A stretch of 64,000 bases of DNA from Streptantibioticus_C sp963761325 (GCA_963761325.1 CAVXGZ010000003.1:895846-959845), one strand, 5' to 3'; positions 17,532-27,229 are shown, counted from the first letter of the stretch. A program made the numbers and translations. The notes: generated from the letters alone by a model not told the origin.

Positions 17532-18455
17532 CTAAGGGCGCGTCGCCCGGGCCGGCCGGCGGTGGGCCAGCGCTTCGTACGACGCGGACAGCGCGGGCGC
17601 CGCCCGCTCGTAGGTGCGCTGCGCGACGCCGACGAACAGGCAGTCCACGACGAGCAGTTGGCCGGTGCGGCTGGACATGGCGGCCGGGCGCAGCTCGCTC
17701 TCCCGGGACGTGGCGGTGGTGAGCACGTGGTCGGCGTACTGCGCGACCGGGCTGTCCTGCCGGCCGGTGATGGCCACCGTCGTGGCGCCCTGGTCGAAGG
17801 CGACCCGCAGCGGCTCTATGACGTCCACCGTGCTGCCGGAGTGGGTGATGGCCAGCGCGACGTCGCCCTGCCGAAGCTGCACGGCGTTGGTCACCGCGAG
17901 GTGCGGGTCGCTGTGCGCGTGGGCGATCATCCCTATGCGCAGCAGCTTCTGCGCGAGGTCCTGGCCGACCAGCGCGGAGGCGCCGATCCCGTAGACGTCG
18001 ACGCGCCGGGCGGCGGCCAGCGCGGCGACCGCGGACTCCAGCTGCGCGACGTCGAGGCCGGCCGCGGTGTCGGCGAGGGTCTGCTGCTCGTCGCGGGCCA
18101 GCTTGGCCACCACGTCGGCCAGCGGGTCGTCCACCGCGATGTCGGCCGTCACGGCGGCCGGGGCGCCGGCTTCCTGCTGGGCGGCGAACGCGGCCAGCGC
18201 CAGCCGCAGATCGCGGTATCCGGGGTAGCCCAGGATCCGTGCGGTGCGCACTACGGTGGCCTCGCTGGTGCCGGTGCGCTGGGCGAGCGCGGTCACCGTG
18301 AGCTGGGCGCAGCCCGCCGGGTCGGCCGCCACGGCTTCGGCGACCCGCTGCATCGAGCGGGTCATGGACGGGCCGAGCGTGCGCACCTTGGCGGCCAAGG
18401 CGGTGCCGCCACCCGCGGTGCGGGGCCGGAAACTTTCTTTCGCATGCTGGGTCAC
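17532..18455 (-). CDS. MurR/RpiR family transcriptional regulator
   Basis: The 307-residue protein starts at the GTG at 18455. An RpiR helix-turn-helix domain (about 25-100; LAQRTGTSEATVVRTARILG) precedes a SIS sugar-phosphate-binding domain (about 140-275; YGIGASALVGQDLA and THSGSTVDVIE). It probably senses MurNAc-6-P or GlcNAc-6-P and controls the adjacent murQ. Two palindromes of the GAAA/TTTC type at and just above its start suggest autoregulation. Confidence 0.9.
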   Translation of the reverse strand: MTQHAKESFRPRTAGGGTALAAKVRTLGPSMTRSMQRVAEAVAADPAGCAQLTVTALAQRTGTSEATVVRTARILGYPGYRDLRLALAAFAAQQEAGAPAAVTADIAVDDPLADVVAKLARDEQQTLADTAAGLDVAQLESAVAALAAARRVDVYGIGASALVGQDLAQKLLRIGMIAHAHSDPHLAVTNAVQLRQGDVALAITHSGSTVDVIEPLRVAFDQGATTVAITGRQDSPVAQYADHVLTTATSRESELRPAAMSSRTGQLLVVDCLFVGVAQRTYERAAPALSASYEALAHRRPARATRP

Positions 18456-18472
18456 GTTGGAAAGATATTTTC
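18429..18472. promoter_or_regulatory. GAAA-TTTC palindromes at the RpiR gene start
   Basis: GAAA-C-TTTC (18429-18437) is a perfect palindrome just inside the coding region. GAAAGATATTTTC (18460-18472) is an 11/13 palindrome four bases upstream of the GTG. Sites of this kind are typical operators for RpiR-family repressors. Their position over the start suggests autoregulation. Confidence 0.4.
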
Positions 18473-18525
18473 GCCCGGGATGGGCGTCAAGGCCCCGCAC
18501 GGGCGGGTGCTGGGACAATGGCCGC

Positions 18526-18873
18526 ATGGCTGTCGATCCCGAAGTCGTCCTGCACACCGCGCGGGCCCGCGTGCTCGCCGACCTGGCCGCCGCGCGGGTG
18601 GCGGACCCGGAGGTGGTCTCGCTGGTGGAGGACGCGGTGGCGCACCGGCGCTGGTGGATCGGCCAGTGGCCGGACGGCGCCGAGTTCGTCGCGGGCCTGG
18701 TCGCCCAGGACGTCCAGGACGCGCTGCTGGAGCGCCGGGGCCGCTGGCCGCTCTGCCCGGCCTGCGCCGAGCCGCACGCGCTCGACGTCGAGCCGGAGCT
18801 CGGCCCCGACCCGCACTGGGTGTGCGGCACCAACGGCACCGTGGTCGCCGCGGTCGGCGAGCTGCCGGGGTGA
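18526..18873 (+). CDS. conserved small hypothetical protein with CxxC
   Basis: The 115-residue protein begins with helices and ends with a small zinc-ribbon-like segment (LCPACAEPHALDVEP...WVCG). A GACAAT hexamer ends six bases before the ATG and no Shine-Dalgarno sequence is present, so a leaderless transcript is likely. It is divergent from the RpiR gene (70 bp). No function is recognised. Confidence 0.62.
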   Translation: MAVDPEVVLHTARARVLADLAAARVADPEVVSLVEDAVAHRRWWIGQWPDGAEFVAGLVAQDVQDALLERRGRWPLCPACAEPHALDVEPELGPDPHWVCGTNGTVVAAVGELPG

Positions 18874-18876
18874 GGG

Positions 18877-19884
18877 TCAGCGGCGGCGCAGCGCCGGATC
18901 GGAGAGGTCCCGCGGCACGTAGTAGCTGTCGGCCGGGTTGAGGTCGGTGCCGGGCGGCACGATCGCGTCGATGCGGTCCAGCACGGCGTCGTCCAGCACG
19001 GTGTCGGCCCCGGCCAGCAGGTCGTGCAGCTGGTCGGCGGTGCGCGGTCCGATGATCACCGAGGTGACCGCCGGGTGGGCGCGGACGAACGCCAGGGCGA
19101 GGTGGGTGAGCGGCATCCCGGCGTCGGCGGCGAGCTTCTTCAGCTCGGCGACCGCGGCCAGCTTGGCGGCGTTGCCCGGCTGCGTGGTGTCGAACTTCCC
19201 CTGTTCCAGCCCGGAGCGCCGGGACCGGTCGAGAGCGCGGCCGGACAGCCAGCCGGCGCCCAGCGGACCCCAGGTCAGCACGCCCATCCCGTGCCGCCGG
19301 GCGGCCGGCAGCACGTCGGCCTCGATCCGGCGCGCGAGGATCGAGTACGGCGGCTGCTCGGTGCGGAACCGCTCGCGGCCGCGTTCCCGGGCGGTCCACT
19401 GCGCCTCGACGACGAGGTCGGCCGGGAAGGTGGAGCTGCCGATCGCCCGGACCTTGCCGGCCCGCACCAGGTCGGACAGGACCGAGAGCGTCTCGTCGAT
19501 GTCGGTGTCCGGGTCGGGGCGGTGCACCTGGTAGAGGTCGATGTGGTCGGTGGCCAGCCGGCGCAGGCTGTCCTCGACCGAGCGGGTGATCCAACGCCGG
19601 GAGTTCCCGCCGGTGTTGGGGTCCTGGCCCATCCGGCCGTTGACCTTGGTGGCCAGCACGACCTCGTCGCGCCGGCCCTTGAGCGCCTTGCCGACGATCA
19701 CCTCGGACTCGCCGGCCGAGTAGACGTCGGCGGTGTCGACGAAGTTGACGCCCGCGTCGAGCGCGGCGTGGATGATCCGGACCGACTCGTCGTGGTCCGG
19801 GTTCCCCCAGGCGCCGAACATCATCGCGCCGAGCGCGTACTCGCTGACCGAGATGCCGGTCCCGCCGAGGATCCTGCGCTTCAT
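18877..19884 (-). CDS. aldo/keto reductase
   Basis: The 335-residue protein is a canonical AKR barrel. It shows FVDTADVYSAGESE (catalytic Asp and Tyr), LATKVNGRMG (Lys), DLYQVHRPD (His), and the cofactor-binding VIIGPRTADQL stretch near the C-terminus. It reduces an unknown carbonyl with NADPH. The ATG at 19884 follows GGGA-rich sequence; an upstream in-frame extension is Arg/Gly-rich and non-homologous. The stop is three bases from that of the converging small gene. Confidence 0.9.
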   Translation of the reverse strand: MKRRILGGTGISVSEYALGAMMFGAWGNPDHDESVRIIHAALDAGVNFVDTADVYSAGESEVIVGKALKGRRDEVVLATKVNGRMGQDPNTGGNSRRWITRSVEDSLRRLATDHIDLYQVHRPDPDTDIDETLSVLSDLVRAGKVRAIGSSTFPADLVVEAQWTARERGRERFRTEQPPYSILARRIEADVLPAARRHGMGVLTWGPLGAGWLSGRALDRSRRSGLEQGKFDTTQPGNAAKLAAVAELKKLAADAGMPLTHLALAFVRAHPAVTSVIIGPRTADQLHDLLAGADTVLDDAVLDRIDAIVPPGTDLNPADSYYVPRDLSDPALRRR

Positions 19885-19969
19885 GGGCCGTCCCTCTCCC
19901 TGTGCCGTGGCGCCTGCCGTCCCCCGTCGGGGCCGGATGCCCCCGTCACTCCACCCTGCCGGCAACGCC

Positions 19970-20003
19970 CGAGGGCGGCACCCCGATCGGGGTACCGCCC
20001 TCG
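19970..20003 (-). terminator. groEL transcription terminator hairpin
   Basis: CGAGGGCGG pairs with CCGCCCTCG, and an inner ACCCC/GGGGT pair extends the stem around GATC. It starts 30 bases past the groEL stop codon. No U-tract follows, as usual in streptomycetes. Confidence 0.7.
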
Positions 20004-20032
20004 GTCCGTGTGACGGGACGCTGATCCGAGGA

Positions 20033-21664
<1,632 letters not shown>

Positions 21665-21782
21665 GTGAAGTGGTCCTCCCGGACGGGGTGGATTGCTCCG
21701 GACCGCTTGTACGCCCGCGACGGACGGCCCGCCGACAACCGGTTCCTTCCCGGTGCCGAACGGACCTCGCCAACCGGTCCTT

Positions 21783-21845
21783 CTGTCACTCTCAACGTCA
21801 GAGTGCTAACGCCAATGATTAGCACTCTCCCCCATCGAGTGCAAG
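21783..21845. promoter_or_regulatory. tandem CIRCE elements (HrcA operators) upstream of groEL
   Basis: CIRCE 1 is CTGTCACTC-N9-GAGTGCTAA at 21783-21809. CIRCE 2 is TTAGCACTC-N9-GAGTGCAAG at 21819-21845. The inner half-sites GAGTGCTAA and TTAGCACTC are themselves nine bases apart, so four half-sites lie in register. HrcA represses groEL through this element in streptomycetes. Confidence 0.9.
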
Positions 21846-21891
21846 CGCCGGCCGCCTGCCGCCCGGCCCGCCGCCGGGGTGGCGCGACGCG

Positions 21892-21930
21892 CGTAGGGCC
21901 CGGTCCCCTGGGCGGGGTCCGGGCCCTACG
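21892..21930 (-). terminator. strong terminator hairpin after the cold-shock gene
   Basis: CGTAGGGCCCGG pairs perfectly with CCGGGCCCTACG. Inner CCCC/GGGG pairs extend the stem past one T-T mismatch. It lies about 54 bases beyond the cold-shock gene stop and separates that unit from the groEL promoter. Confidence 0.8.
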
Positions 21931-21983
21931 AGCGTGAGATACGAGTGTGTCCGAGTACGAGCGTGCGTGTCCGATGCGGTCGG

Positions 21984-22193
21984 TCAGCCTGCGGTGGCCA
22001 GCCGGACCATGTCCGCCTGCGGCCCCTTCTGGCCCTGCGAGATCTCGAACTCGACCCGCTGGCCTTCCTCGAGGGTGCGGTAGCCGTCCATCTGAATCGC
22101 GCTGTAGTGCACGAAGACGTCCGCACCACCGTCTACCGCGATGAAGCCGTAGCCCTTCTCCGCGTTGAACCACTTGACGGTGCCCTGAGCCAT
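21984..22193 (-). CDS. cold-shock domain protein
   Basis: The 69-residue single-domain CSP has both nucleic-acid motifs: KGYGFI (RNP1) and VFVHY (RNP2), with the usual TVKWFNAEKGY start. It is an RNA/ssDNA-binding chaperone. GGGGAG lies about ten bases upstream of the ATG. A 5'-leader hairpin at 22224-22244 may affect mRNA stability or translation. Confidence 0.95.
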   Translation of the reverse strand: MAQGTVKWFNAEKGYGFIAVDGGADVFVHYSAIQMDGYRTLEEGQRVEFEISQGQKGPQADMVRLATAG

Positions 22194-22727
22194 CCCAAAC
22201 TCCCCTATTACTGGCCCTTGCGCGGGCCCGCCCTCCGCGGGCCCGGGTCAGACCTCACCCCCGGATCGCTCTGGGGGCGTGCGCCGGAACGCGTCGACCG
22301 CGGCTGAATGTATCTGCACGGAAGCCCTGAGCAACAGAGCATTCGGACGAGAATTCTGCGCACGCCTGATCGGTGATTTTGGGGAGAAAGTGCGGGAATC
22401 CAGGGCAACTTGGGCCGGGCATAGCGAACCAACGCGACAATTCGCACCCCATTTTCGAGCGCAACTCGTCGCGTTCTCATGTGTCGTCGGCACATGCACG
22501 GTGCCGGCACCCAAGGATGGAGCGGTCAGAAACATCCGACCGAATGGCCGGATTCGATGTTTGAACAGCCCAGAGTGTTGCTTCGTAACCAAGAACAACA
22601 GCTGTCCCTGGTTACTCTACCGCGCCGTGAGAGGTGCGCGTGCCCCGAGTACCGCATTGGCAAACGGGGCCGGCGCGAGAAATTCCAACTGTCCGGAACG
22701 CGGGCGCGGTGTCCGGTTCGCGGCGGT
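22194..22727. other. long AT-richer leader/intergenic region upstream of the cold-shock gene
   Basis: About 530 bp with clearly lower GC than its surroundings hold no credible coding frame. The proximal end carries a hairpin at 22224-22244 (GGGCCCGC pairing with GCGGGCCC, five-base loop) on the cold-shock mRNA side. The rest probably contains the promoter and a long 5' UTR, a common arrangement for cold-shock genes. No other structure was identified by eye. Confidence 0.5.
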
Positions 22728-22740
22728 TCAGCAACCGCCG
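22721..22740 (-). terminator. hairpin at the end of the thrC-carrier operon
   Basis: CGGCGGTT pairs with AACCGCCG around CAGC, overlapping the stop codon of the sulfur-carrier gene. It is a likely terminator or 3'-end stabiliser. Confidence 0.5.
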
Positions 22741-23006
22741 GCGACGGCCGGGATGATGGAAACTCCGGCACCGTCAGGAACCGGTGTGAGCAGGCCGTCG
22801 GAGAAACGCACGTCGTCATCGTTGACGTAGACGTTGACGAATCGGCGCAGCTGTCCCTGATCGTCGAGGACCCGGGCGGAGATGCCGGGGTGGCTGCCCT
22901 CCAGCGAGGTCAGCACCTCGGAGAGCGTGCCGCCCTCGGCCGGGACCTCGGCCCGGCCGCCGGTGTAGGTGCGAAGGATGGTCGGGATGCGGACATTGAC
23001 ACTCAT
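22728..23006 (-). CDS. cysO: MoaD/ThiS-family sulfur carrier, CysO-like, with C-terminal Cys
   Basis: The 92-residue beta-grasp protein starts with SVNVRIPTILRTYTGG and contains RRFVNVYVNDDDVRFSDG, close to mycobacterial CysO. The C-terminus is AVAGGC. The GG needed for thiocarboxylation is followed by one extra Cys, which would have to be removed by a JAMM peptidase (Mec-like), or the encoded form mimics the CysO-Cys adduct. It overlaps the thrC stop by four bases (ATGA), so it is translationally coupled and under the same SAM riboswitch. Confidence 0.85.
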   Translation of the reverse strand: MSVNVRIPTILRTYTGGRAEVPAEGGTLSEVLTSLEGSHPGISARVLDDQGQLRRFVNVYVNDDDVRFSDGLLTPVPDGAGVSIIPAVAGGC

Positions 23007-24298
23007 GCGAGGCCAGCCTCTCGGAACGAGTCGAGGGAGGGACGGATGACGGCGGTCAGGCCGGTGGTGGGCGCGACGGCGTCCAGGGTCTTGAGCCCGT
23101 CGCCGGTGTTGATCGCGACGGTCTCGGCGGCCGGGTCCAACTGCCCGGTCTCGATCAGCTTCCGCAGCACGCCGACGGTCACCCCGCCGGCGGTCTCGGT
23201 GAAGATGCCCTCGGTCCTGGCCAGTTGCTTGATGGCGGCCACGATCTGCTCGTCGTCGACGTCCTCGACCGCGCCGCCGGTGCGCCGGGTCACGTCCAGC
23301 ACGTAGGGGCCGTCCGCCGGGTTGCCGATGGCCAGCGACTTGGCGATGGTGTCCGGCTTGACCGGCCGCACCACGTCGTGTCCGGCCTTGAACGCGGCCG
23401 AGACCGGCGAGCACCCCTCGGCCTGGGCACCGTAGATCCGGTAGGGCTTCTCCTCCACCAGGCCGAGGTCGATCAGTTCCCGCAGCCCCTTGTCGATCTT
23501 GGTGAGCTGGGAGCCGGAGGCGATCGGGATGACGATGTTGTCCGGCAGCCGCCAGCCGAGCTGCTCGCAGATCTCGAAGGCGAGCGTCTTGGAGCCCTCG
23601 CCGTAGTAGGGGCGCAGGTTGACGTTGGTGAACCCCCAGCCCTCGCCGATCGGGTCGCCGATCAGCTCGCTGCAGAACCGGTTCACCTCGTCGTAGGTGC
23701 CGTCGATCCCGACCAGCCGGCCGCCGTAGACCGCGGCCATGACCACCTTGCCGGCCTCCAGGTCGGCGGGGATGAAGACGCAGGAGCGGAACCCGGCCCG
23801 CACCGCCGCGGCGCCGACCGCGCCGGCCAGGTTGCCGGTCGAGGAGCACGACAGCGTGGTCAGGCCGAAGTTGCGGGCCGCCTCGACGGCGATCGCCACC
23901 ACGCGGTCCTTGAAGGAGTGGGTGGGGTTGCCGGAGTCGTCCTTGACGTACAGCCCGCCGGTCACGCCGAGCTCGGCGGCGAGCCGGTCGGCCTTGACGA
24001 GCTTGGTGAAGCCGGGGTTGAGGTTGGGCTTGTCGGCCACGTCGGCGGGCACCGGCAGCAGCGGCGCGTACCGCCAGATGTTCTGCGGTCCGGCCTCGAT
24101 CCGGGCGCGCAGCGCCTGCGGGTCGCCGGCCGGGTGGTCGTAGGCGACCTCCAGCGGGCCGAAGCACGCCTCGCACGCGAAGACCGGGCCGAGCGCGGTC
24201 CGCTCGCCGCACTCGCGGCACGAGAGGGCGACGGCCGGTCCGAAGTCGGGAGCCGCCGTGGCGGCCGGGGTGTCGGTGGTGGCGGTCTGGGACGCCAT
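23003..24298 (-). CDS. thrC: threonine synthase
   Basis: The 431-residue PLP enzyme converts O-phosphohomoserine to threonine. An N-terminal Cys cluster (CRECG...CEAC, ~30-50) precedes the catalytic Lys in NPTHSFKDR (~residue 125) and a phosphate-cup Gly/Ser stretch (SCSSTGNLAGAVGA). The ATG at 24298 follows GAGGAGAGG (24309-24317). A SAM-responsive aptamer lies immediately upstream and its P1 strand abuts this ribosome site. Threonine and methionine synthesis compete for O-phosphohomoserine, so SAM control makes metabolic sense. Confidence 0.95.
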   Translation of the reverse strand: MASQTATTDTPAATAAPDFGPAVALSCRECGERTALGPVFACEACFGPLEVAYDHPAGDPQALRARIEAGPQNIWRYAPLLPVPADVADKPNLNPGFTKLVKADRLAAELGVTGGLYVKDDSGNPTHSFKDRVVAIAVEAARNFGLTTLSCSSTGNLAGAVGAAAVRAGFRSCVFIPADLEAGKVVMAAVYGGRLVGIDGTYDEVNRFCSELIGDPIGEGWGFTNVNLRPYYGEGSKTLAFEICEQLGWRLPDNIVIPIASGSQLTKIDKGLRELIDLGLVEEKPYRIYGAQAEGCSPVSAAFKAGHDVVRPVKPDTIAKSLAIGNPADGPYVLDVTRRTGGAVEDVDDEQIVAAIKQLARTEGIFTETAGGVTVGVLRKLIETGQLDPAAETVAINTGDGLKTLDAVAPTTGLTAVIRPSLDSFREAGLA

Positions 24299-24310
24299 AG
24301 GGCGAGGTCC

Positions 24311-24440
24311 TCTCCTCATCTTCCTCACGGCGTATCTCACCGCGAGACGGAATTGGCACCTTCCCCACCGTGACCTCGCGGTCGGCGGGAGGGTTGCCGG
24401 GGCTTCAACGGGCCGTTCCCTCTGCCCCTCTGGATGAGCG
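24311..24440 (-). promoter_or_regulatory. SAM riboswitch (S-box / SAM-I clan) upstream of thrC
   Basis: On the minus strand the leader reads CTCATCCAGAG, then GAGGGAACGGCCC, TTGAAGCCCCGGCAACC, GGTGCCAATTCC, a small P4 hairpin and GGAAGATGAG. These are the conserved S-box core blocks in order, with P1 formed by CTCATC and GATGAG. The 3' P1 strand (24315-24320) overlaps the thrC Shine-Dalgarno sequence (24309-24317), so SAM binding would be expected to mask it and repress translation of thrC and the CysO-like gene. Confidence 0.92.
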
Positions 24441-24618
24441 GTATGGCACCGGACGCGCGGTCCGGGCGTTTGTCGTGCTGCTGATGACTGTAACCGAAAG
24501 GTCCGCATCCCTGAGACGGTTGTCCGATACGCGAGACGCGGCGGCGAGACGCGGACCGCTCGCCGCCGGTCGCGCCCGACCGGGGGACAGCGCGCCGCAC
24601 GGCGCGGTCCGGTCACGT

Positions 24619-24645
24619 TTGACCCGCCGGGGCCATGGCTAGGCT
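24619..24645 (+). promoter_or_regulatory. leaderless promoter of otsA
   Basis: TTGACC (24619-24624) and TAGGCT (24640-24645) form a recognisable promoter with a short 15-bp spacer. The -10 ends six bases before the otsA ATG, so transcription should start at or next to the start codon. Confidence 0.5.
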
Positions 24646-24651
24646 GCCCGC

Positions 24652-26124
24652 ATGGCCGCCCCCCAGCACGACGCATCCGAGCCGACCGCCGAGGTGCTGA
24701 TCGCCTCCAACCGCGGACCGGTCTCCTACAGCCGCGCCGAGAACGGCACGCTCAGCGCCAAGCGCGGCGGCGGCGGAGTCGTCTCCGGCCTCAGCGCGAT
24801 CGGGCCGGACACCGACGCGGTCTGGGTGTGCGCCGCCCTGTCCGACGGCGACCGCGCGGCCGTCGAGGCGTCGCACGGCGGCCACCTCGACCCGGCGGAC
24901 AGCGGCGGCCGGCGGGTCCACATGCTGGGGATCGACCCGCGCACCCACGCCGACGCCTACAACGGCATCGCCAACTCCGTGCTGTGGTTCATCCACCACC
25001 TCCTCTACCAGACCCCGTTCGAGCCCGCCTTCGGCAACGACTTCCGCGCCCAGTGGGCCGGCTACCTCGACTACAACACCGCCTTCGCCGACGCCCTGGC
25101 GCAGGAGGCCGGGCACAAGGCCGCCGTCCTGGTCCAGGACTACCACCTGACACTGACACCGCGGCTGCTGCGCGAGCGCCGGCCCGATCTGCGGATCGGC
25201 CACTTCTCGCACACCCCGTGGGCGCCGCCGGACTACTTCCGCCTGCTGCCCGACGACGTGGCCGCCGACGTGCTGCGCGGCGTCCTCGGCGCCGACCGGG
25301 CCGGCTTCCTCACCAGGCGGTGGGCCCGCTCCTTCGCCGACTGCGCCGAGCAGATCCTCGGCGCCCGGGTCACCGAGGAGAACGGCGAGCTGTCCGTCGC
25401 GCACGAGGGCGGCACCACCCGGCTGGGCGTGCACGGCCTCGGCGCGGACGCCGAGTTCCTGCGCGAACGCGGCCACCGCGCGGACGTCGCCGAGCGGATG
25501 GCCGCGCTGCGCGAACGCGTCGGGCCGGACCGCAAGGTCATCGTCCGGGTGGACCGCACCGAGCTGTCGAAGAACATCGTCCGCGGCCTGCAGGCGTACG
25601 ACCTGCTGCTCACCGACCACCCCGAGTGGCGCGGCCGGGTGGTGCACGTCGCCTTCGCCTACCCGTCCCGCTACGACCTGGCCGTCTACCGCGACTACAC
25701 CGAGACCGTCCAGCGGGTCGCCGAGGACCTCAACGCCCGGCACGGCACGCCCGGCTGGCAGCCGCTGATCCTGCACGTCGAGGACGACTTCGCCCGTTCG
25801 CTGGCCGCCTACCGGATCGCCGACGTCGCGCTGGTCAACCCGATCAGGGACGGGATGAACCTGGTGGCCAAGGAGATCCCGGTGCTGTCCGACGACGGCT
25901 GCGCGCTGGTGCTGTCCCGGGAGGCCGGCGCCTACGAGGAACTGGGCGCCGACGCGATCGGCGTCAACCCCTACGACATCAACGCCACCGCCGCCGCGCT
26001 GCACACCGCGCTGTCGATGCCGGACGGCGAACGGGCCGCCCGCACCGGACGGCTGGCCGCCGCGGCCACCGCGCTGCCGCCGTCGCGGTGGTTCCTCGAC
26101 CAGTTGGAGGCGCTCGGCGGCTGA
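24652..26124 (+). CDS. otsA: alpha,alpha-trehalose-phosphate synthase (UDP-forming)
   Basis: The 490-residue GT20 glycosyltransferase makes trehalose-6-phosphate from UDP-glucose and glucose-6-P. Signature stretches are the N-terminal ASNRGPVSY, VLVQDYHLTLTPRLLRE with the substrate-binding YHL, HTPWAPPDYFR, and VRVDRTELSKNI. The C-terminal donor-site segment NPIRDGMNLVAKE lies near residue 400. The gene for the matching phosphatase converges on it six bases downstream. Confidence 0.96.
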   Translation: MAAPQHDASEPTAEVLIASNRGPVSYSRAENGTLSAKRGGGGVVSGLSAIGPDTDAVWVCAALSDGDRAAVEASHGGHLDPADSGGRRVHMLGIDPRTHADAYNGIANSVLWFIHHLLYQTPFEPAFGNDFRAQWAGYLDYNTAFADALAQEAGHKAAVLVQDYHLTLTPRLLRERRPDLRIGHFSHTPWAPPDYFRLLPDDVAADVLRGVLGADRAGFLTRRWARSFADCAEQILGARVTEENGELSVAHEGGTTRLGVHGLGADAEFLRERGHRADVAERMAALRERVGPDRKVIVRVDRTELSKNIVRGLQAYDLLLTDHPEWRGRVVHVAFAYPSRYDLAVYRDYTETVQRVAEDLNARHGTPGWQPLILHVEDDFARSLAAYRIADVALVNPIRDGMNLVAKEIPVLSDDGCALVLSREAGAYEELGADAIGVNPYDINATAAALHTALSMPDGERAARTGRLAAAATALPPSRWFLDQLEALGG

Positions 26125-26130
26125 CCGGGG

Positions 26131-26964
26131 TCAGCGCAGCGCGTCCGCCAGCGCGCCGAGCAGCGCGACCACCGCCTCGGGACCGGGCAGCACCAGGTCC
26201 GCGCGGGCCGACAGCCGGGGCACCTCGGTCGCCGCGCTCGCCACCAGGACGCCGGGCACGCCCTGCCCGCGCAGCCGGTCCACCGCGTCGAACGCGGCCA
26301 GGTCGCCGAGGTCGTCGCCCGCGTACAGGACCGCGCGGGCGCCGGCCTGCCGCACGTACGCGGCCAGCGCGACGCCCTTGTCCATGCCGGGCGGCCGCAG
26401 TTCGAGCACCATGCTGCCCGGCTCCAGCAGCAGGGCGTGCCGCTCGGCCAGCTCGCGCATCGGCTCGCTCAACGCCTCGAACGCGCCGGCCGGATCGGCC
26501 GCCCGGCGGGTGTGGACGGCGACCGCGCGGCCGCCCTTCTCCTCGATCCAGGTGCCCTCCGGGGCCGCCGACCGGGCCAGCAGTTCGGGGAGTTCGGCCC
26601 GCGCGGCGGTGACCCCTGGGTGGTCGCCGGGGGTGTCCAGCACGCCGGTCGCCGCGTCCCACCGCTCGGCGCCGTAGTGGCCGAGCACCACGAGCCCGTC
26701 GATGCCGGTGAGGCCGCCGTACTCCACCGCGGTCGCGGCCGGCCGGCCGGTCAGCACGACCACCGACCCCAGCCGGGGCGCCAGCGCCCGCAGGGCGGGC
26801 ACCGCGCCGGGATGCGCCCGGGCCTGCTGCGGATCGGCGACTATCGGGGCGAGCGTGCCGTCGAAGTCGAGCACGACGACGGACTCGCCCGGCGCCGCGA
26901 GCAGCGCGGCCAGGCCCTCGCGGCCTCGCGGGGTCCGCGGCACGGGGAGCGGATGACGACCCAT
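26131..26964 (-). CDS. otsB: trehalose-6-phosphate phosphatase
   Basis: The 277-residue HAD-superfamily enzyme has the nucleophile motif VVLDFDGTLAPI (~residue 33). VVLTGRP corresponds to motif II, and YAGDDLGDLAAF to motif IV (~residue 225). It dephosphorylates trehalose-6-P, completing the OtsA pathway. Unusually it is convergent with otsA rather than in an operon with it. The ATG at 26964 gives the family length. Confidence 0.94.
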   Translation of the reverse strand: MGRHPLPVPRTPRGREGLAALLAAPGESVVVLDFDGTLAPIVADPQQARAHPGAVPALRALAPRLGSVVVLTGRPAATAVEYGGLTGIDGLVVLGHYGAERWDAATGVLDTPGDHPGVTAARAELPELLARSAAPEGTWIEEKGGRAVAVHTRRAADPAGAFEALSEPMRELAERHALLLEPGSMVLELRPPGMDKGVALAAYVRQAGARAVLYAGDDLGDLAAFDAVDRLRGQGVPGVLVASAATEVPRLSARADLVLPGPEAVVALLGALADALR

Positions 26965-26995
26965 ACGGGCGACCCTACCGGCCGGCCCGGCCGCC

Positions 26996-27229
26996 TCACC
27001 GCTGCCGGCGGCGCGCTTCCCTGGCCTCCCGCAGCCGGTGGACGGTGCCGGGCGCGTGCTCCAGCGCGCGCGGATCGTCCAGCAGCGCGTTGAGCAGCTG
27101 GTAGTACAAGGTGGGCGAGATGCCGAGCCGCTCGCGGATGGCGCGTTCGCGCACGCCGGCCGCCGGCCACTGCCGCCCCGCCAGGTCCAGCACGGCCCGG
27201 TCGCGTTCGGAAAGCCCCTCCTCGTCCAC
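26996..27229 (-). CDS. DUF3263-type small helix-turn-helix protein
   Basis: The 77-residue protein from the GTG at 27229 contains LSERDRAVLDLAGRQW and RERLGISPTLYYQLLNALLDD, the conserved parts of the DUF3263 actinobacterial family. A helix-turn-helix-like fold is likely, and a DNA-binding role is inferred only. It is divergent from the SIS gene (about 80 bp). Confidence 0.75.
   Translation of the reverse strand: MDEEGLSERDRAVLDLAGRQWPAAGVRERAIRERLGISPTLYYQLLNALLDDPRALEHAPGTVHRLREAREARRRQR

Noticed and set aside
21665..21782. groES upstream of groEL
   Set aside because: No reading frame for a 10-kDa co-chaperonin lies between groEL and the CIRCE elements.
22279..22830. Open frames in the AT-richer region upstream of the cold-shock gene
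   Set aside because: No ribosome sites, no family resemblance, and composition not typical of coding DNA here.
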